Below are positions 34,732-44,189 of a stretch of DNA of 64,000 nucleotides, piece after piece. Where the stretch lies: the NCBI RefSeq assembly GCF_026013365.1, contig NZ_JAPDOE010000001.1:1984001-2048000 (forward strand), read 5' to 3'. The notes beneath the pieces are model-generated. The model searched no databases. It was not told the DNA's origin and saw only the letters and a list, made by a program, of their open reading frames with translations. Numbering within the stretch: position 1 is the first letter of the stretch; each line of letters begins with the position of its first letter. The stretch comes from Paenibacillus sp. LS1. Lineage in GTDB: Bacteria > Bacillota > Bacilli > Paenibacillales > Paenibacillaceae. A program made the translations under genes and the position numbers.

Positions 34732-34804
34732 TTATATAACTTGAACTAAAGATTTTACACTGAACACTCCGTTCCTGTGTAAAAGAATAGTTCAACTTAT
34801 ATAG
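34732..34804. repeat. MITE-like repeat, copy 2, short form (73 bp)
   Basis: It is almost only terminal inverted repeats. The left arm is TATATAACTTGAACTA and the right arm, on the opposite strand, is TATATAAGTTGAACTA. Both are followed by TTTTACAC, around a short core with GAACACTCCG. The ends match copies 1 and 3, so it looks like an internally deleted derivative. It is located between the GNAT gene and a hairpin. Confidence 0.75.
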
Positions 34805-34818
34805 ATGTACAGTAGAAA

Positions 34819-35262
34819 TTACTGAACTTGAACGGACATGAACACATCGACCTCATCTTCACTGTCCAATATAAATCCAAATCGTTCATACAATCGCCGA
34901 GCGGGACTTCCCTGCAATACATTTAAAATAACCTGTTTCCCCTGAACTTCATCCTGTTCTAGCAACATGCTCAGTACCTGCGTTCCTATTCTCTGGCCTT
35001 GGTAATCGGGATGTATGTAGAAATGTTCCAATAGATATGCCTCAGACTTGGGCTTCAATGCTACACAACCTACCATGGAACCTTCCACTTCAATAATCCT
35101 CGTATGGGAAGGGTCGAACGTATTTCGAAAACGTTCACGTACTTTCACATCATCGTATCTCCCCAGCCTGGTTAGATCATCGTACAGTACTAACGCCCGC
35201 AAATCGGCGAGTTGCTCTTGGTCTGCCTGTACAGCTTGACGCATTGTTATATGGTTCTTCAT
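34819..35262 (-). CDS. GNAT family N-acetyltransferase
   Basis: 147 residues. The acetyl-CoA-binding core shows VGCVALKPKSEAYLLEHFYIHPDYQGQRIGTQVLSMLL (Q-x-x-G-I-G variant of the Q/R-x-x-G-x-G/A motif) and a late LYERFGF. The substrate is unknown. It is transcribed alone, with a palindromic repeat and hairpin at its 3' side. Confidence 0.85.
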   Translation of the reverse strand: MKNHITMRQAVQADQEQLADLRALVLYDDLTRLGRYDDVKVRERFRNTFDPSHTRIIEVEGSMVGCVALKPKSEAYLLEHFYIHPDYQGQRIGTQVLSMLLEQDEVQGKQVILNVLQGSPARRLYERFGFILDSEDEVDVFMSVQVQ

Positions 35263-35414
35263 TGGTTAGATTCCTTTCCATTCGAGACGCGTTAGATTTT
35301 GAATGTCTTATCGCATGATGGGGATAGGACATTAAAAATCATACCTTTGGCAGCTCACTTGAGCAACATCGGATTTTAGAACGCACTTTTTTTTCAAACA
35401 TATTAAACTCCTCA

Positions 35415-35490
35415 AAAAATAAAAAAAGCCCAAAAAGGACGGTGCAGTCTTGCTTATACAAATAAGCGAACGGCAACCGTCCCTTCTGGG
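35415..35490 (-). terminator. long terminator after the fructokinase gene
   Basis: On the minus strand CCCAGAAGGGACGGT pairs with ACCGTCCTTTTTGGG around an inner GCTTAT/ATAAGC hairpin, then CTTTTTTTATTTTTT. It lies 20 bases after the scrK stop and closes the sucrose/fructan operon. Confidence 0.85.
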
Positions 35491-35510
35491 ATGTAGATTA
35501 TTTAAGAAAA

Positions 35511-36410
35511 CTATGAAACATGTGAAGCTTGTGCTGCATGTTGCAATGCTTCCAGACCCAATGCGAGCGCACCACACAGACCTGCATGCTGGCCCAATCC
35601 GGGCTGGACGATATATTGGTCAATATGTTGCGTAATTGGGGCTGCATTCACATAACCATTCAGACTCCGTACAACACGCTCCCGGATTAGTCGAAACAGC
35701 TGATCTTGCTGCATTACACCACCGCCCAAGATGATCTTCTGCGGCGAATGAAGCAGGATGGCTGTGGTGATCGACTCCGCAATATAAAAGGATTCCATCT
35801 CCCACGCCGGATGATCTGCGGGCAGTTCACTGCCGGGACTTTGCCAACGTGCTTCAATGGCTGGTCCTGCAGCCATCCCCTCCAGGCAATCGCCATGGTA
35901 CGGGCATAATCCGGCAAAGTGATCGTCTGGATGGCGTCTTGTGCGAATATGTCCACCCTCCGGATGTAACAATCCGTGTACTCGTTGGCCCCCTGCTACG
36001 AGTCCAACACCAACGCCTGTGCCAATCGTGTAATATACACAGTTATCCAGTCCTTGCCCCGCTCCCCACGTCACTTCGCCAAGCGCGGCAGCATTCACAT
36101 CCGTATCCCATCCGATAGGAACCGGAAATTCACGCTTCAAGGTTCCAACCACATTACAGTTCTCCCAACCTGGCTTAGGTGTAGTTGTAACGTATCCATA
36201 GGTCGGACTATCCGGTTGCAGATCAATCGGACCAAAGGAGCCGATCCCCAGGGCTTCCACATCTTTATCCCTGAAATAGTCGATCACCTTGGCAAGAGTG
36301 GTCTCCGGATGTTCTGTTGGAAAGCTGATCCGATTTTCCATCTGTCCATGTTCATTCCCTACACCACATACAAACTTCGTTCCGCCCGCTTCTATGGCTC
36401 CAATACGCAT
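35511..36410 (-). CDS. scrK: ROK family fructokinase
   Basis: Start ATG 36410 (MRIGAIEAGGTKF), AAGGAG nine bases upstream. 299 residues. The phosphate-binding N terminus is GAIEAGGTKFVCGVG. The catalytic Asp lies in WDTDVNAAALGE, followed by YYTIGTGVGVGLV. The ROK zinc site is HIRTRRHPDDHFAGLCPYHGDC. This resembles ROK fructokinases such as B. subtilis GmuE/YdhR. It phosphorylates fructose to fructose-6-phosphate, which fits the GH32 enzyme encoded 22 bases upstream in the same operon. Confidence 0.9.
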   Translation of the reverse strand: MRIGAIEAGGTKFVCGVGNEHGQMENRISFPTEHPETTLAKVIDYFRDKDVEALGIGSFGPIDLQPDSPTYGYVTTTPKPGWENCNVVGTLKREFPVPIGWDTDVNAAALGEVTWGAGQGLDNCVYYTIGTGVGVGLVAGGQRVHGLLHPEGGHIRTRRHPDDHFAGLCPYHGDCLEGMAAGPAIEARWQSPGSELPADHPAWEMESFYIAESITTAILLHSPQKIILGGGVMQQDQLFRLIRERVVRSLNGYVNAAPITQHIDQYIVQPGLGQHAGLCGALALGLEALQHAAQASHVS

Positions 36411-36432
36411 CGTTCTGCACTCCTTCCCTTCA

Positions 36433-37911
36433 TTACAATTGACCTTTAGCCTTGGTCGGTGAGATCTGATAGATATGAAGTGAAGAGAATAGCAGATCGC
36501 TATTTTCGGCATGAACAGAGATGCCTTTGGAATCCACATCCGGATAGATCAGATCCGTAATAACGGCCTGACCATCATTCGCAAATACCTCCACAGATGA
36601 ATGATCTACAAAGATACGCAAACTTTGATTCCCATTTACCTCTTTTAACTCAGCTGCATGTTGGCCCAGGAAATGTTCATGAAAATCGCCGATACCCGAT
36701 CGACTACGATCGATATACACTTCACATCGGTTGGCGTCTACGCCAACGACCGTTTCGTTGTCAGCTCCGCTTCTTAAGGCAAAATGGAACGATTGATTCG
36801 GAGCCCACTCTGCATGGATCTCATAGTTCACTAGCTGCAAAGCAATCAACTGCTCACTCACTTGCTGAATCGAAGCATCCTGTAGGGACAATACTGGCGT
36901 ACGGGCTTGCTCAAGCTCACGCGCAGGACGTTGAATCAGGATAACCTCTCCGGCTCTTGTCTCCAGTGTCAGCTCCCGTGCAATGGTCATTGCTCCACGG
37001 TAATCATTGGTCGGCGTTTGATTGGCATACATCCAGTTGCTCATCCACCCCATAAACAGGCGCCTGCCGTCTTCAGCCGGAATGTCAGACCAACTAACTC
37101 CCGCATAGTTATCCCGGCCATGATCAATCCAGCGAATCGTATAGGATGCTTCATCTGGGACAAATGTTCTTCCATCAAAATCTCCGGTAAAATATTGCGT
37201 TCTAGAGCCTTCTACAAAAGCGGGATCTGCACCAATGCTAACGAGCATCACCCATTTCTCTTGCCCTGAATCTCCATCCACTGCAAGCGGGAACAGGTCC
37301 GGGCATTCCCACACGCCATCATGTGAACCGATCCCTTCGCCAAATTCACTTCCTAGCGTCCAATCCTTCAGATTGGGAGATCGGTACAGACATACCGTTT
37401 GACCACAAGCGATAATCATAACCCATTCCTTGGTCTGCTCATGCCAGAACACTTTGGGATCACGGAAATCGACAAAGGACTCATGCTTTAATACCGGATT
37501 ACCCTCGTATTTAATCCAGGTTCTGCCGCTGTCTTTGCTATACGCGAGACTCTGGGTTTGTATGGCATCATGGTCTTTAACTTCAAGATGGTGGGTGAAA
37601 ATAGCAACCAACCCCGGCTCATCGTCGAACAGTCCTGAAGTATTGTTCCAATCCACCACCGCACTGCCGGAAAAGATCATGCCATGTTCATCCGGTGCCA
37701 GAGCTACAGGAAGTTCCTCCCAAGTGACAAGATCTCGGGTTACCGCGTGACCCCAATGCATGGGGCCCCATGTTGTTCCATGTGGGTGATGCTGATAGAA
37801 CAAGTGATACTCCCCATTGAAAAACACCATGCCGTTCGGATCGTTCATCCACTTTTCTTTCGGTGAGAAATGGTATTCGTTTCTGTAATCATGTTTAAGC
37901 ATTGTCGACAT
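36433..37911 (-). CDS. glycoside hydrolase family 32 (sucrose-6-phosphate hydrolase/fructanase type)
   Basis: Start ATG 37911 (MSTMLKHDYR), GGAGGAG eight bases upstream. 492 residues, no signal peptide, so cytoplasmic. The five-bladed propeller has nucleophile Asp24 in WMNDPNG, transition-state Asp151 in FRDP and acid/base Glu202 in WECPDLF. A C-terminal GH32 beta-sandwich follows (SLRIFVDHSSVEVFANDGQAVITDLIYP). It hydrolyses beta-fructofuranosyl bonds of sucrose, sucrose-6-phosphate or short fructans. With an ABC importer rather than a PTS in this operon, unphosphorylated sucrose or fructo-oligosaccharide is the more likely substrate (inference). Confidence 0.92.
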   Translation of the reverse strand: MSTMLKHDYRNEYHFSPKEKWMNDPNGMVFFNGEYHLFYQHHPHGTTWGPMHWGHAVTRDLVTWEELPVALAPDEHGMIFSGSAVVDWNNTSGLFDDEPGLVAIFTHHLEVKDHDAIQTQSLAYSKDSGRTWIKYEGNPVLKHESFVDFRDPKVFWHEQTKEWVMIIACGQTVCLYRSPNLKDWTLGSEFGEGIGSHDGVWECPDLFPLAVDGDSGQEKWVMLVSIGADPAFVEGSRTQYFTGDFDGRTFVPDEASYTIRWIDHGRDNYAGVSWSDIPAEDGRRLFMGWMSNWMYANQTPTNDYRGAMTIARELTLETRAGEVILIQRPARELEQARTPVLSLQDASIQQVSEQLIALQLVNYEIHAEWAPNQSFHFALRSGADNETVVGVDANRCEVYIDRSRSGIGDFHEHFLGQHAAELKEVNGNQSLRIFVDHSSVEVFANDGQAVITDLIYPDVDSKGISVHAENSDLLFSSLHIYQISPTKAKGQL

Positions 37912-37936
37912 TATGGTTTCTCCTCCACACTTTTCT

Positions 37937-39544
37937 TTATTGGTTATTACGATCATACCCGGCTTGTTTAATCTGTAGCCATTCTTGTAACCCAAGGCGA
38001 TCCAGCTCTTTCAGGTAAGCATCCCATTCCTGATCTACTTTCCCGTTCTGATACCATTCTGTACGCAGACGTAACACGTAGGCGAAAAGATCGGTCTCAA
38101 TCGTGGACAATCGATCCAGTTCATCAATGGAGAAGAACACACTTGGATATACGTTCTCCGCTTTCATATGCGGAACCATAACCTTGTCGAGAAGTTCCAT
38201 GCGCCAAGCCGCATCTTCCGGTTTGGTTGTGTATTTGTCATAATAACTGTCGAGAATGGCCAATGGTCCTGCGATACTGGTTTTTTGTCTGAGTTCCACA
38301 GGTGCAGATCCTTCCAGCGGAAGATGCTTCAGCATCCCTTTGGCTTCATCGAATTCAAAAATATTTTGCTGACTCTCATCTCCATAGGTACCCCAGTTGT
38401 TCTGCACAGATTGGAGCGGATCGTACAATTGGTCTACCCACTTCGCTGTGGATTCCAGGTTTTTATTGCTGCTGGTAATGACCATGCGACCACGATCAAG
38501 GCCAATACCATTTGTTCTTGTGACATTAACTTCGCCGTTAGGTCCAGCAACCGGAGGCAGAACATCGTACGTCTCATTCATGCCTGTAATGTTGGCCTTA
38601 TCCCAAGTGAAGTACATGCCGTACTTGTTGTCCTTGCCTTTCGCAAGATACGTGTTCCAATCCTGCTGATACGACTCGACATCGACGAGACCTACCTGAA
38701 CCAGCTCATGAATGTATTTAACCGCTTCCTCGTAACCTGCATCTGCTGCTGTAAAGACCACTTTTCCTTCATTGGTCACCACCGTATGGTCCCAGTTCTC
38801 TCCCAGTCCAAATGCCGCAAAGAGAAATGTCAGATCTTCTCCGCCAGGCTTGTTAATGAAAGATAACGGAATTTCGTCAGCCTTACCGTTGCCGTTCGGG
38901 TCTTGGGTTTTGAACGCAATCAGCACTTCTTTCAGTTCTTCGGTTGTTGTTGGCATCTTCAGTCCGAGCTTGTTCAGCCATTCCACATTAATCCAGGGCA
39001 AGTTATCCACTGCCTGAATCCGTTGTTTGCCACTTCCGAGTTCTTCAATCCATGGGAATGAATAGATATGTCCGTCTGGAGCCGTGATCATGCTCTTGTA
39101 TTCGGGAGCTTCCTCAAGTACTTTTTTCAGATTAGGCATATATTGTTCAATCATATCTTCCAGTGGAATGATGGCCCCATCCTTCGCCAGTTTCAGGAGA
39201 TCATAATCCCCGTAACCTGCATCAAAAATAGCATCCGGCAAATCACCGCTGGCGACCGCCAGGTTTCTTTTTTCCGCAAACACATCACTCGTATAGTTCT
39301 TCCAGTTGATATGCACATTGGTTTTCTCTTCGAGTCGCTTGTTAATCAGCTTGTCGTTCGGATCAGCGGGAGCCAACGGAGAGCTCTGTGTGATAAAATT
39401 TAATGTCACTTTGCCATCAGGTGATTGCGCCTCACTTGCTGCGCCGCCTCCACCCCCGCCACAGGCGGTTAGAAAGAGCATCGCAGATAACATGGAAATG
39501 GATGCCGTTGTAACGGCTTTTCTAGACTTGTTCACTTTTTTCAT
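37937..39544 (-). CDS. ABC transporter extracellular solute-binding lipoprotein
   Basis: Start ATG 39544, GGAGG eight bases upstream. 535 residues with a lipoprotein signal: lipobox LTAC with Cys28, followed by a Gly-rich linker. The body is a family-1-like binding protein of the large (about 500-residue) LipO/YtcQ type seen in Paenibacillus (VEWLNKLGLKMPTTTEELKEVL, FKTQDPNGNGKADEIPLSF). It would bind sugar or oligosaccharide outside the membrane and hand it to the two permeases encoded just upstream. No ATPase gene is in the operon; such systems usually share an MsmX-type ATPase encoded elsewhere. Confidence 0.9.
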   Translation of the reverse strand: MKKVNKSRKAVTTASISMLSAMLFLTACGGGGGGAASEAQSPDGKVTLNFITQSSPLAPADPNDKLINKRLEEKTNVHINWKNYTSDVFAEKRNLAVASGDLPDAIFDAGYGDYDLLKLAKDGAIIPLEDMIEQYMPNLKKVLEEAPEYKSMITAPDGHIYSFPWIEELGSGKQRIQAVDNLPWINVEWLNKLGLKMPTTTEELKEVLIAFKTQDPNGNGKADEIPLSFINKPGGEDLTFLFAAFGLGENWDHTVVTNEGKVVFTAADAGYEEAVKYIHELVQVGLVDVESYQQDWNTYLAKGKDNKYGMYFTWDKANITGMNETYDVLPPVAGPNGEVNVTRTNGIGLDRGRMVITSSNKNLESTAKWVDQLYDPLQSVQNNWGTYGDESQQNIFEFDEAKGMLKHLPLEGSAPVELRQKTSIAGPLAILDSYYDKYTTKPEDAAWRMELLDKVMVPHMKAENVYPSVFFSIDELDRLSTIETDLFAYVLRLRTEWYQNGKVDQEWDAYLKELDRLGLQEWLQIKQAGYDRNNQ

Positions 39545-39599
39545 AATAATGACCTCCATGAGTTGGATTAGATCAACTTACTGTATCGCAGGCTGTTCA

Positions 39600-40481
39600 C
39601 TATTTGAGGGAACCGACCATGACACCTTTTTCGAAATACTTCTGGAAGAACGGATACATGATGATGAGTGGCAGACTCGAAATGACAATCGCTGAGTATT
39701 TAATCATCTCGGAGAGCCGTTTCAGTTCTGCCATCGCAAGCTGATCACTGATCATGCCCGGTGCAGCCTGATTCTGAATCAGAATGGAGCGCAGAACGAG
39801 CTGTAACGGATGCAGGTTCGGATTATCCAGATAGATCATCGCATCAAAATAGGAATTCCACTGCCCAACGAACGCATAAAGTGCGAGTACAAAAATGATC
39901 GGTTTCGACAACGGAATGACGATCTGGAAGAAAATCTTCATCTCAGAAGCACCATCCACGTTTGCAGCTTCTTTCAGCTCCCGAGGGACCCCTTTGAAAA
40001 AGGTTCTGGAGAGAATGATGTTCCAGACGTTAACGGCTCCAGGGATGATGATCGCCCACACCGTATCCAGCATGCCGAGATTACGTATGAGTAGATACGT
40101 AGGGATTAATCCCCCGCCGAAGAACATTGTAATGATAAAGATAATCATGAAAAATTCACGTCCCGCGAGCCTATCATCCGACAATGCATAACCTGCAAAT
40201 ATGGATACGGTCACGGTGATCAGTGCAAAGGAAACCGAGTACAATACCGCATTCGCAAAGCCTCTAATCATGGCTGGATTGGACAAAATCATCTGATATC
40301 CGTCCAGACTCCAGTCCGATACATTGAAGGACAGTCCACGATTCAGTAGCACAGTGGGGTCCATGAATGAGGCGATAACAATATAAATCAGGGGAACAAC
40401 CACAACCAGTACAGCACAGGTGAGAAAAATGGCATTGAGTGTGAGGATCAATCGATCCATTCCCGTGTGTTTAACAACCAT
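39600..40481 (-). CDS. carbohydrate ABC transporter permease (LplC/YtcP type)
   Basis: Start ATG 40481 (MVVKHTGMDR), AAAGGAG eight bases upstream. 293 residues, six helices, and the permease loop KGVPRELKEAANVDGASEMKIFFQIVIPLSKPI (EAA motif). It ends in the typical YPFFQKYFEKGVMVGSLK of this subfamily. It forms the channel with the preceding permease for sugar uptake. Confidence 0.92.
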   Translation of the reverse strand: MVVKHTGMDRLILTLNAIFLTCAVLVVVVPLIYIVIASFMDPTVLLNRGLSFNVSDWSLDGYQMILSNPAMIRGFANAVLYSVSFALITVTVSIFAGYALSDDRLAGREFFMIIFIITMFFGGGLIPTYLLIRNLGMLDTVWAIIIPGAVNVWNIILSRTFFKGVPRELKEAANVDGASEMKIFFQIVIPLSKPIIFVLALYAFVGQWNSYFDAMIYLDNPNLHPLQLVLRSILIQNQAAPGMISDQLAMAELKRLSEMIKYSAIVISSLPLIIMYPFFQKYFEKGVMVGSLK

Positions 40482-40497
40482 GGATAATACTCCTTTC

Positions 40498-41481
40498 CTA
40501 ATAGAGGCCTTCGCCTTCATTCAATTTCTTCACAATCAGATTCACCGTCACCAGCAAAATCACATTGATCACCGAGTTGAACAATCCAACTGCCGCAGAA
40601 TAAGCGTAATCTCCAGACTGTAACCCCACCTTGTAGACATACGTGGCAATAATCTCGGAGGAAGGCAGGTTCATGGACGTCTGCATCAGATAGGCCTTCT
40701 CAAATCCAATGGACATAATGCCACCCGCTGCAAGAATAAAGACGATAGCCATAATTGGACGAATCGTTGGAAGGTCTATGTGGCGAATACGCTGAAGGAG
40801 ATTGGCTCCATCCAGATTAGCCGCATTGTGAAGCTCTGGATCAACATTGGCTAAAGCTGCGACGTAAATGATCGAAGCCCAGCCCGCTCCAGTCCAGATA
40901 TCGGACAAAATGTAGATCCAGCGGAAATATTCCGGTTCAGACATGAACATGATTGGCTGACCTGTAATCCATGTGGCTAATTGATTAATCGGCCCTGTCG
41001 GTGAGAGGAAGATGAACAACATACCCACAACCACAACAACCGAGATGAAATTGGGTGCGTACAGAAACAATTGAATATTTTTCTTGATGCCAGCTTTGCG
41101 TACCTGATTCAGCATGAGTGCCAGTAAAATGGGCACCGGGAAACTGAATATCAATCCCAAAAAGCTGAGTTTAAGCGTATTCATTAAAATGATATCAAAA
41201 TTGGGTGAAGCTATAAATTTCTCGAAATGCTTCAGTCCTACCCAATCACTACCCATGATGCCTTTGATCGGACTGAAATCCTTAAACGCAATGATGGCTC
41301 CGTACATCGGAATGTACTTGAAGATAAGAGTCAAGATTAAGGCCGGTGCAAGCAACATATATAAAAAGTAATTTTTCTTGAGTTGCTGCAACCTATGCCC
41401 GCTTGTCGTCCTCACTTTCAGTACCCTTCCTTCGCCCTTTTTGCTGTCGGCTATGTTATCCAACACGATACCCCCGTTCAT
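40498..41481 (-). CDS. carbohydrate ABC transporter permease (LplB/YteP type)
   Basis: About 327 residues with six helices. The subfamily signature is MYGAIIAFKDFSPIKGI, the EAA loop is NVDPELHNAANLDGANLLQRIRHIDLPTI. I use ATG 41481; TTG 41463 with GGGGG seven bases upstream is an equally good start. First structural gene of the operon, 16 bases before the second permease. It is divergent from the LacI gene, with a shared regulatory region between. Confidence 0.9.
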   Translation of the reverse strand: MNGGIVLDNIADSKKGEGRVLKVRTTSGHRLQQLKKNYFLYMLLAPALILTLIFKYIPMYGAIIAFKDFSPIKGIMGSDWVGLKHFEKFIASPNFDIILMNTLKLSFLGLIFSFPVPILLALMLNQVRKAGIKKNIQLFLYAPNFISVVVVVGMLFIFLSPTGPINQLATWITGQPIMFMSEPEYFRWIYILSDIWTGAGWASIIYVAALANVDPELHNAANLDGANLLQRIRHIDLPTIRPIMAIVFILAAGGIMSIGFEKAYLMQTSMNLPSSEIIATYVYKVGLQSGDYAYSAAVGLFNSVINVILLVTVNLIVKKLNEGEGLY

Positions 41482-41899
41482 TCTAGAAGTTGACAATTGT
41501 TTTCAGTAAGGGCTTTCAATATTTACAATTGCCTATTTAATAATTTACAATTTATCAGGTTTCAACGGATTTAGTCAATACATTTTGTAAAAAAATATTT
41601 GTGCATTTGATCATTTTATTTTTGCATTAATGTAACTAAAAGGGATTAAATTTGCATATACACAGCACTCAATCGTTAATACAAGTATAGATATTTCCAA
41701 CATCATTACTGTAATAGATTATTATTGTTACACTAGTTAACGAAACTTCTGGAACAATTATGAAAATGAGATTCGACCATCTAAATGTAAATACAATTGT
41801 GCATTTGTAAAACAGAGATTGCTATTTGTTCCGTTCTATTATACATTTGACTTAGAGAAGATTATGGATGACTATTGAGGATTAGAGGTGAAGCATTAG
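41482..41899. promoter_or_regulatory. divergent control region with repeated ACAATTGT-type operator candidates
   Basis: AT-rich 418-base region between the transport operon and lacI-type gene. The palindrome ACAATTGT occurs at 41493-41500 and 41793-41800. Related half sites TTTACAATT occur at 41522-41530 and 41544-41552. The copy at 41783-41807 lies in a larger symmetric context (AAATG...ACAATTGT...CATTT). A candidate minus-strand promoter, TTGACT with an AT-rich -10 about 17 bases later, lies near 41550-41578, just upstream of two of the half sites. Binding by the LacI-type protein is inferred. Confidence 0.55.
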
Positions 41900-42976
41900 A
41901 TGGCTAAGGAAAAAGTCACGATACAAGACATCGCTGATGCTTTGGGGATCTCCAGGAACACGGCTTCCAAAGCATTAAACGATAGCGGAAACATCCCGGA
42001 TGAGACCCGAAATCGTGTAATTAAAAAAGCAATTGAACTTAAATATAAGCAATTCGCCTACATGGAAAATGAGCTTGTTCTAACGAAGACTCCGGGCAAT
42101 ATCGCCCTGTTAACTGAAAACCTGCCGAATACATCTCACTTTGGTTCGTTGTTGATCAGCGGTTTGGAGAAAAGAATTAGTGCGGAGGGATACAATCTCT
42201 CGATTCATATCGTGCGCGAAGACGATCAAGATACGCTTACACTTCCCAACAATTTTGATATTGCTAAAATAGACGGCATCATTTGCATTGAATTATTTGA
42301 TCTGGAATACACTCAACTGATTACCGATCTGGGCATCCCCACGATCTTTATCGATTGCGCTTCCAACATATGTTATCCTGAATTCCAAGCAGATTTGCTC
42401 CTTATGGAGAATGAACATAGCATCTATCAGATAACCAAAAAATTAATTAAGAGCGGCTGCACAAGTATCGGATTCGCGGGAGATTACAATCACTGCAAGA
42501 GTTTTAATGAACGATGGGTTGGATATCATCGTGCGATGCTGGAGGCGGGGTTGCAGGTGGACCTGTCTCATTGCATCCTAGATAATGATCGCCTGTGTTT
42601 CTCCAAGCCAGGATGGTTGAACCAGCGAGTGGCAGAGCTGACTTCCTTACCTTCCGCTTACGTATGCGCTAATGATTTTATTGCGGTCGATCTAATCAGG
42701 GCTTTGAAAGCGAGAAATGTTGCCGTTCCACAGGATGTAGCCATATGCGGATTCGATAACGCACCCCAATCCCGAATTATTGAACCTCCGCTAACGACGG
42801 TTCATATTTACAGCAACGAAATGGGCATTAAGGCTGCAGAGATGCTATTATCTCGAATTAAAAACCCGACACAACCGTATCAGGTCTCGCATATTGTGAC
42901 CAAACCCATCATCAGGGAGTCCACGCCAGCAATCATGGATGATCATTCTCAGATGGTTCATAGTTCCGTAAAATAA
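41900..42976 (+). CDS. LacI family transcriptional regulator of the sucrose/fructan operon
   Basis: 358 residues. The N-terminal HTH is VTIQDIADALGISRNTASKALND with the hinge helix region following. The periplasmic-binding-protein-like effector domain includes KIDGIICIELFD, GIPTIFIDC, CTSIGFAGDY, AYVCANDFIAVDLIRALKARNVAVPQDVAICGFDNAPQSRIIEPPLTTVHI. The N-terminal HTH residues differ slightly from sugar repressors such as SacR-like ones, so the effector is not named. Divergent from the GH32/ABC operon, it most likely represses that operon until a sugar is bound, and possibly represses itself. Confidence 0.92.
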   Translation: MAKEKVTIQDIADALGISRNTASKALNDSGNIPDETRNRVIKKAIELKYKQFAYMENELVLTKTPGNIALLTENLPNTSHFGSLLISGLEKRISAEGYNLSIHIVREDDQDTLTLPNNFDIAKIDGIICIELFDLEYTQLITDLGIPTIFIDCASNICYPEFQADLLLMENEHSIYQITKKLIKSGCTSIGFAGDYNHCKSFNERWVGYHRAMLEAGLQVDLSHCILDNDRLCFSKPGWLNQRVAELTSLPSAYVCANDFIAVDLIRALKARNVAVPQDVAICGFDNAPQSRIIEPPLTTVHIYSNEMGIKAAEMLLSRIKNPTQPYQVSHIVTKPIIRESTPAIMDDHSQMVHSSVK

Positions 42977-43024
42977 AATAACCGTATGTCTCACGAGTAA
43001 CAGCTCGTGAAGCATACGGTTATT
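42977..43024. terminator. bidirectional terminator after the LacI gene
   Basis: AATAACCGTATG/CATACGGTTATT 12-bp outer stem with an inner CACGAG/CTCGTG hairpin, at the stop of the LacI gene and 30 bases from the convergent gene's stop. Confidence 0.8.
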
Positions 43025-43053
43025 TCAGGTTTCGACTCGATTGCATGGAAATT

Positions 43054-43977
43054 CTATACTTCTCGTTTCTCCTCAGGAGCATATAGGATTCGTTGATAAT
43101 CCGCATCCTTGGTGTCCATGTCACCCAGATACATACGTTGGTGTTCAGGCACGCGTTCGTAAGTTTCCTTCAGTCTCGCTCGATTGAACTCACTCGGGTC
43201 CTCCAGATACATATGATAGGCATGTCGGCATTCCTCTGAAGTAGATCGTTCTCCCTTAAGTTTCCTGTGCAGATCCAGTAACTCCAAATATTTATCTTCG
43301 GCCTTTTCCGCGTAGATTTCTTCCGAGAACGTAACTTCCCCCAAATCAAGTATCGAGATCACGGTTGGCTGCTTTATGGTTGTGAACAAGATTCCTTCCC
43401 TGAACCAAATTACAAGTTCATCCATTGAGGCCTCTACGAGACTCGGCAAATTATAGATGGCTACCCTGCCATCCTCATATACAACCATGTTAACCAGATA
43501 ATTCAGCCCTTCGTATTTCATGAAAATGGAGAATCCGTCTCCTGTAATCGTTTGATAAAACAATTCTTGTACGACTGCAAAATCAGTCGCTTTGGGCGAG
43601 TGTGACACTCTTCTTGCATCCATCAGTTGCTGCTGACGTGGTGTGATTTCATATATATTATGAAATTCCGGATTGAGCACCCTGATCTTATGCTGAATAT
43701 GTCCATAATAGCTGTTATTGTTATATGTCCAGTTCGCCTGCTCCACTCGGTAGGCACCCAGCCCATGAATGGAAAGATTCTCGCCGTTTGGTACATCAGG
43801 GACTAGCCACTGATCCTCAATCTTCTGCTTCAATCCCTTCAGATCTACCAACTCCCAGCAATTGACCATCCCGTCTTCATAGATCTGTACCGAAATGAGA
43901 AAATGCTGTCCGCCGTTATGTATAATGCCAGGGGTAGTCGTGCCCTCAATTTCTCTCGTTCTTCTAATCTTTTGCAT
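43054..43977 (-). CDS. protein of unknown function with two related halves
   Basis: Start ATG 43977 (MQKIRRTREI) with GAGGTG upstream; 307 residues, no signal or membrane segment. Two stretches are similar to each other: GGQHFLISVQIYEDGMVNCWELVDLKGL (about residue 20-50) and GLNYLVNMVVYEDGRVAIYNLPSL (about 150-175). Each is followed by a hydrophobic strand pair (LSIHGLGAYRV and VISILDLGEVTF), so the protein looks like an internal duplication of a small alpha/beta domain. I do not recognise the family with certainty. It is convergent with the LacI gene. Confidence 0.65.
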   Translation of the reverse strand: MQKIRRTREIEGTTTPGIIHNGGQHFLISVQIYEDGMVNCWELVDLKGLKQKIEDQWLVPDVPNGENLSIHGLGAYRVEQANWTYNNNSYYGHIQHKIRVLNPEFHNIYEITPRQQQLMDARRVSHSPKATDFAVVQELFYQTITGDGFSIFMKYEGLNYLVNMVVYEDGRVAIYNLPSLVEASMDELVIWFREGILFTTIKQPTVISILDLGEVTFSEEIYAEKAEDKYLELLDLHRKLKGERSTSEECRHAYHMYLEDPSEFNRARLKETYERVPEHQRMYLGDMDTKDADYQRILYAPEEKREV

Positions 43978-44133
43978 CCATAACACCTCATTTTTTTTCC
44001 CATCATTCATACGTTTATACATATATGCACTCATACGATCATGTCTTTCAACTGTACGATATCAGAGATAGGAAATACAAGGGAGCGCATGACTATCTTA
44101 ACTTGTTAATTCCATCATTTTGCCAAAACAAAA

Positions 44134-44169
44134 GCACTGCCCCACGGATAAACTCCGCATAGACAGTGC
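44134..44169 (-). terminator. terminator of the purine nucleoside phosphorylase gene
   Basis: GCACTG/CAGTGC closing stem with inner GGAT/TCCG-type pairing; on the minus strand followed by TTTTGTTTTGG. About 20 bases after the stop. Confidence 0.7.
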
Positions 44170-44189
44170 CCCTTGCAATAATCTCGTGA

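Noticed and set aside
38168..38866. 232-codon plus-strand frame
   Set aside because: Antisense to the solute-binding lipoprotein gene.
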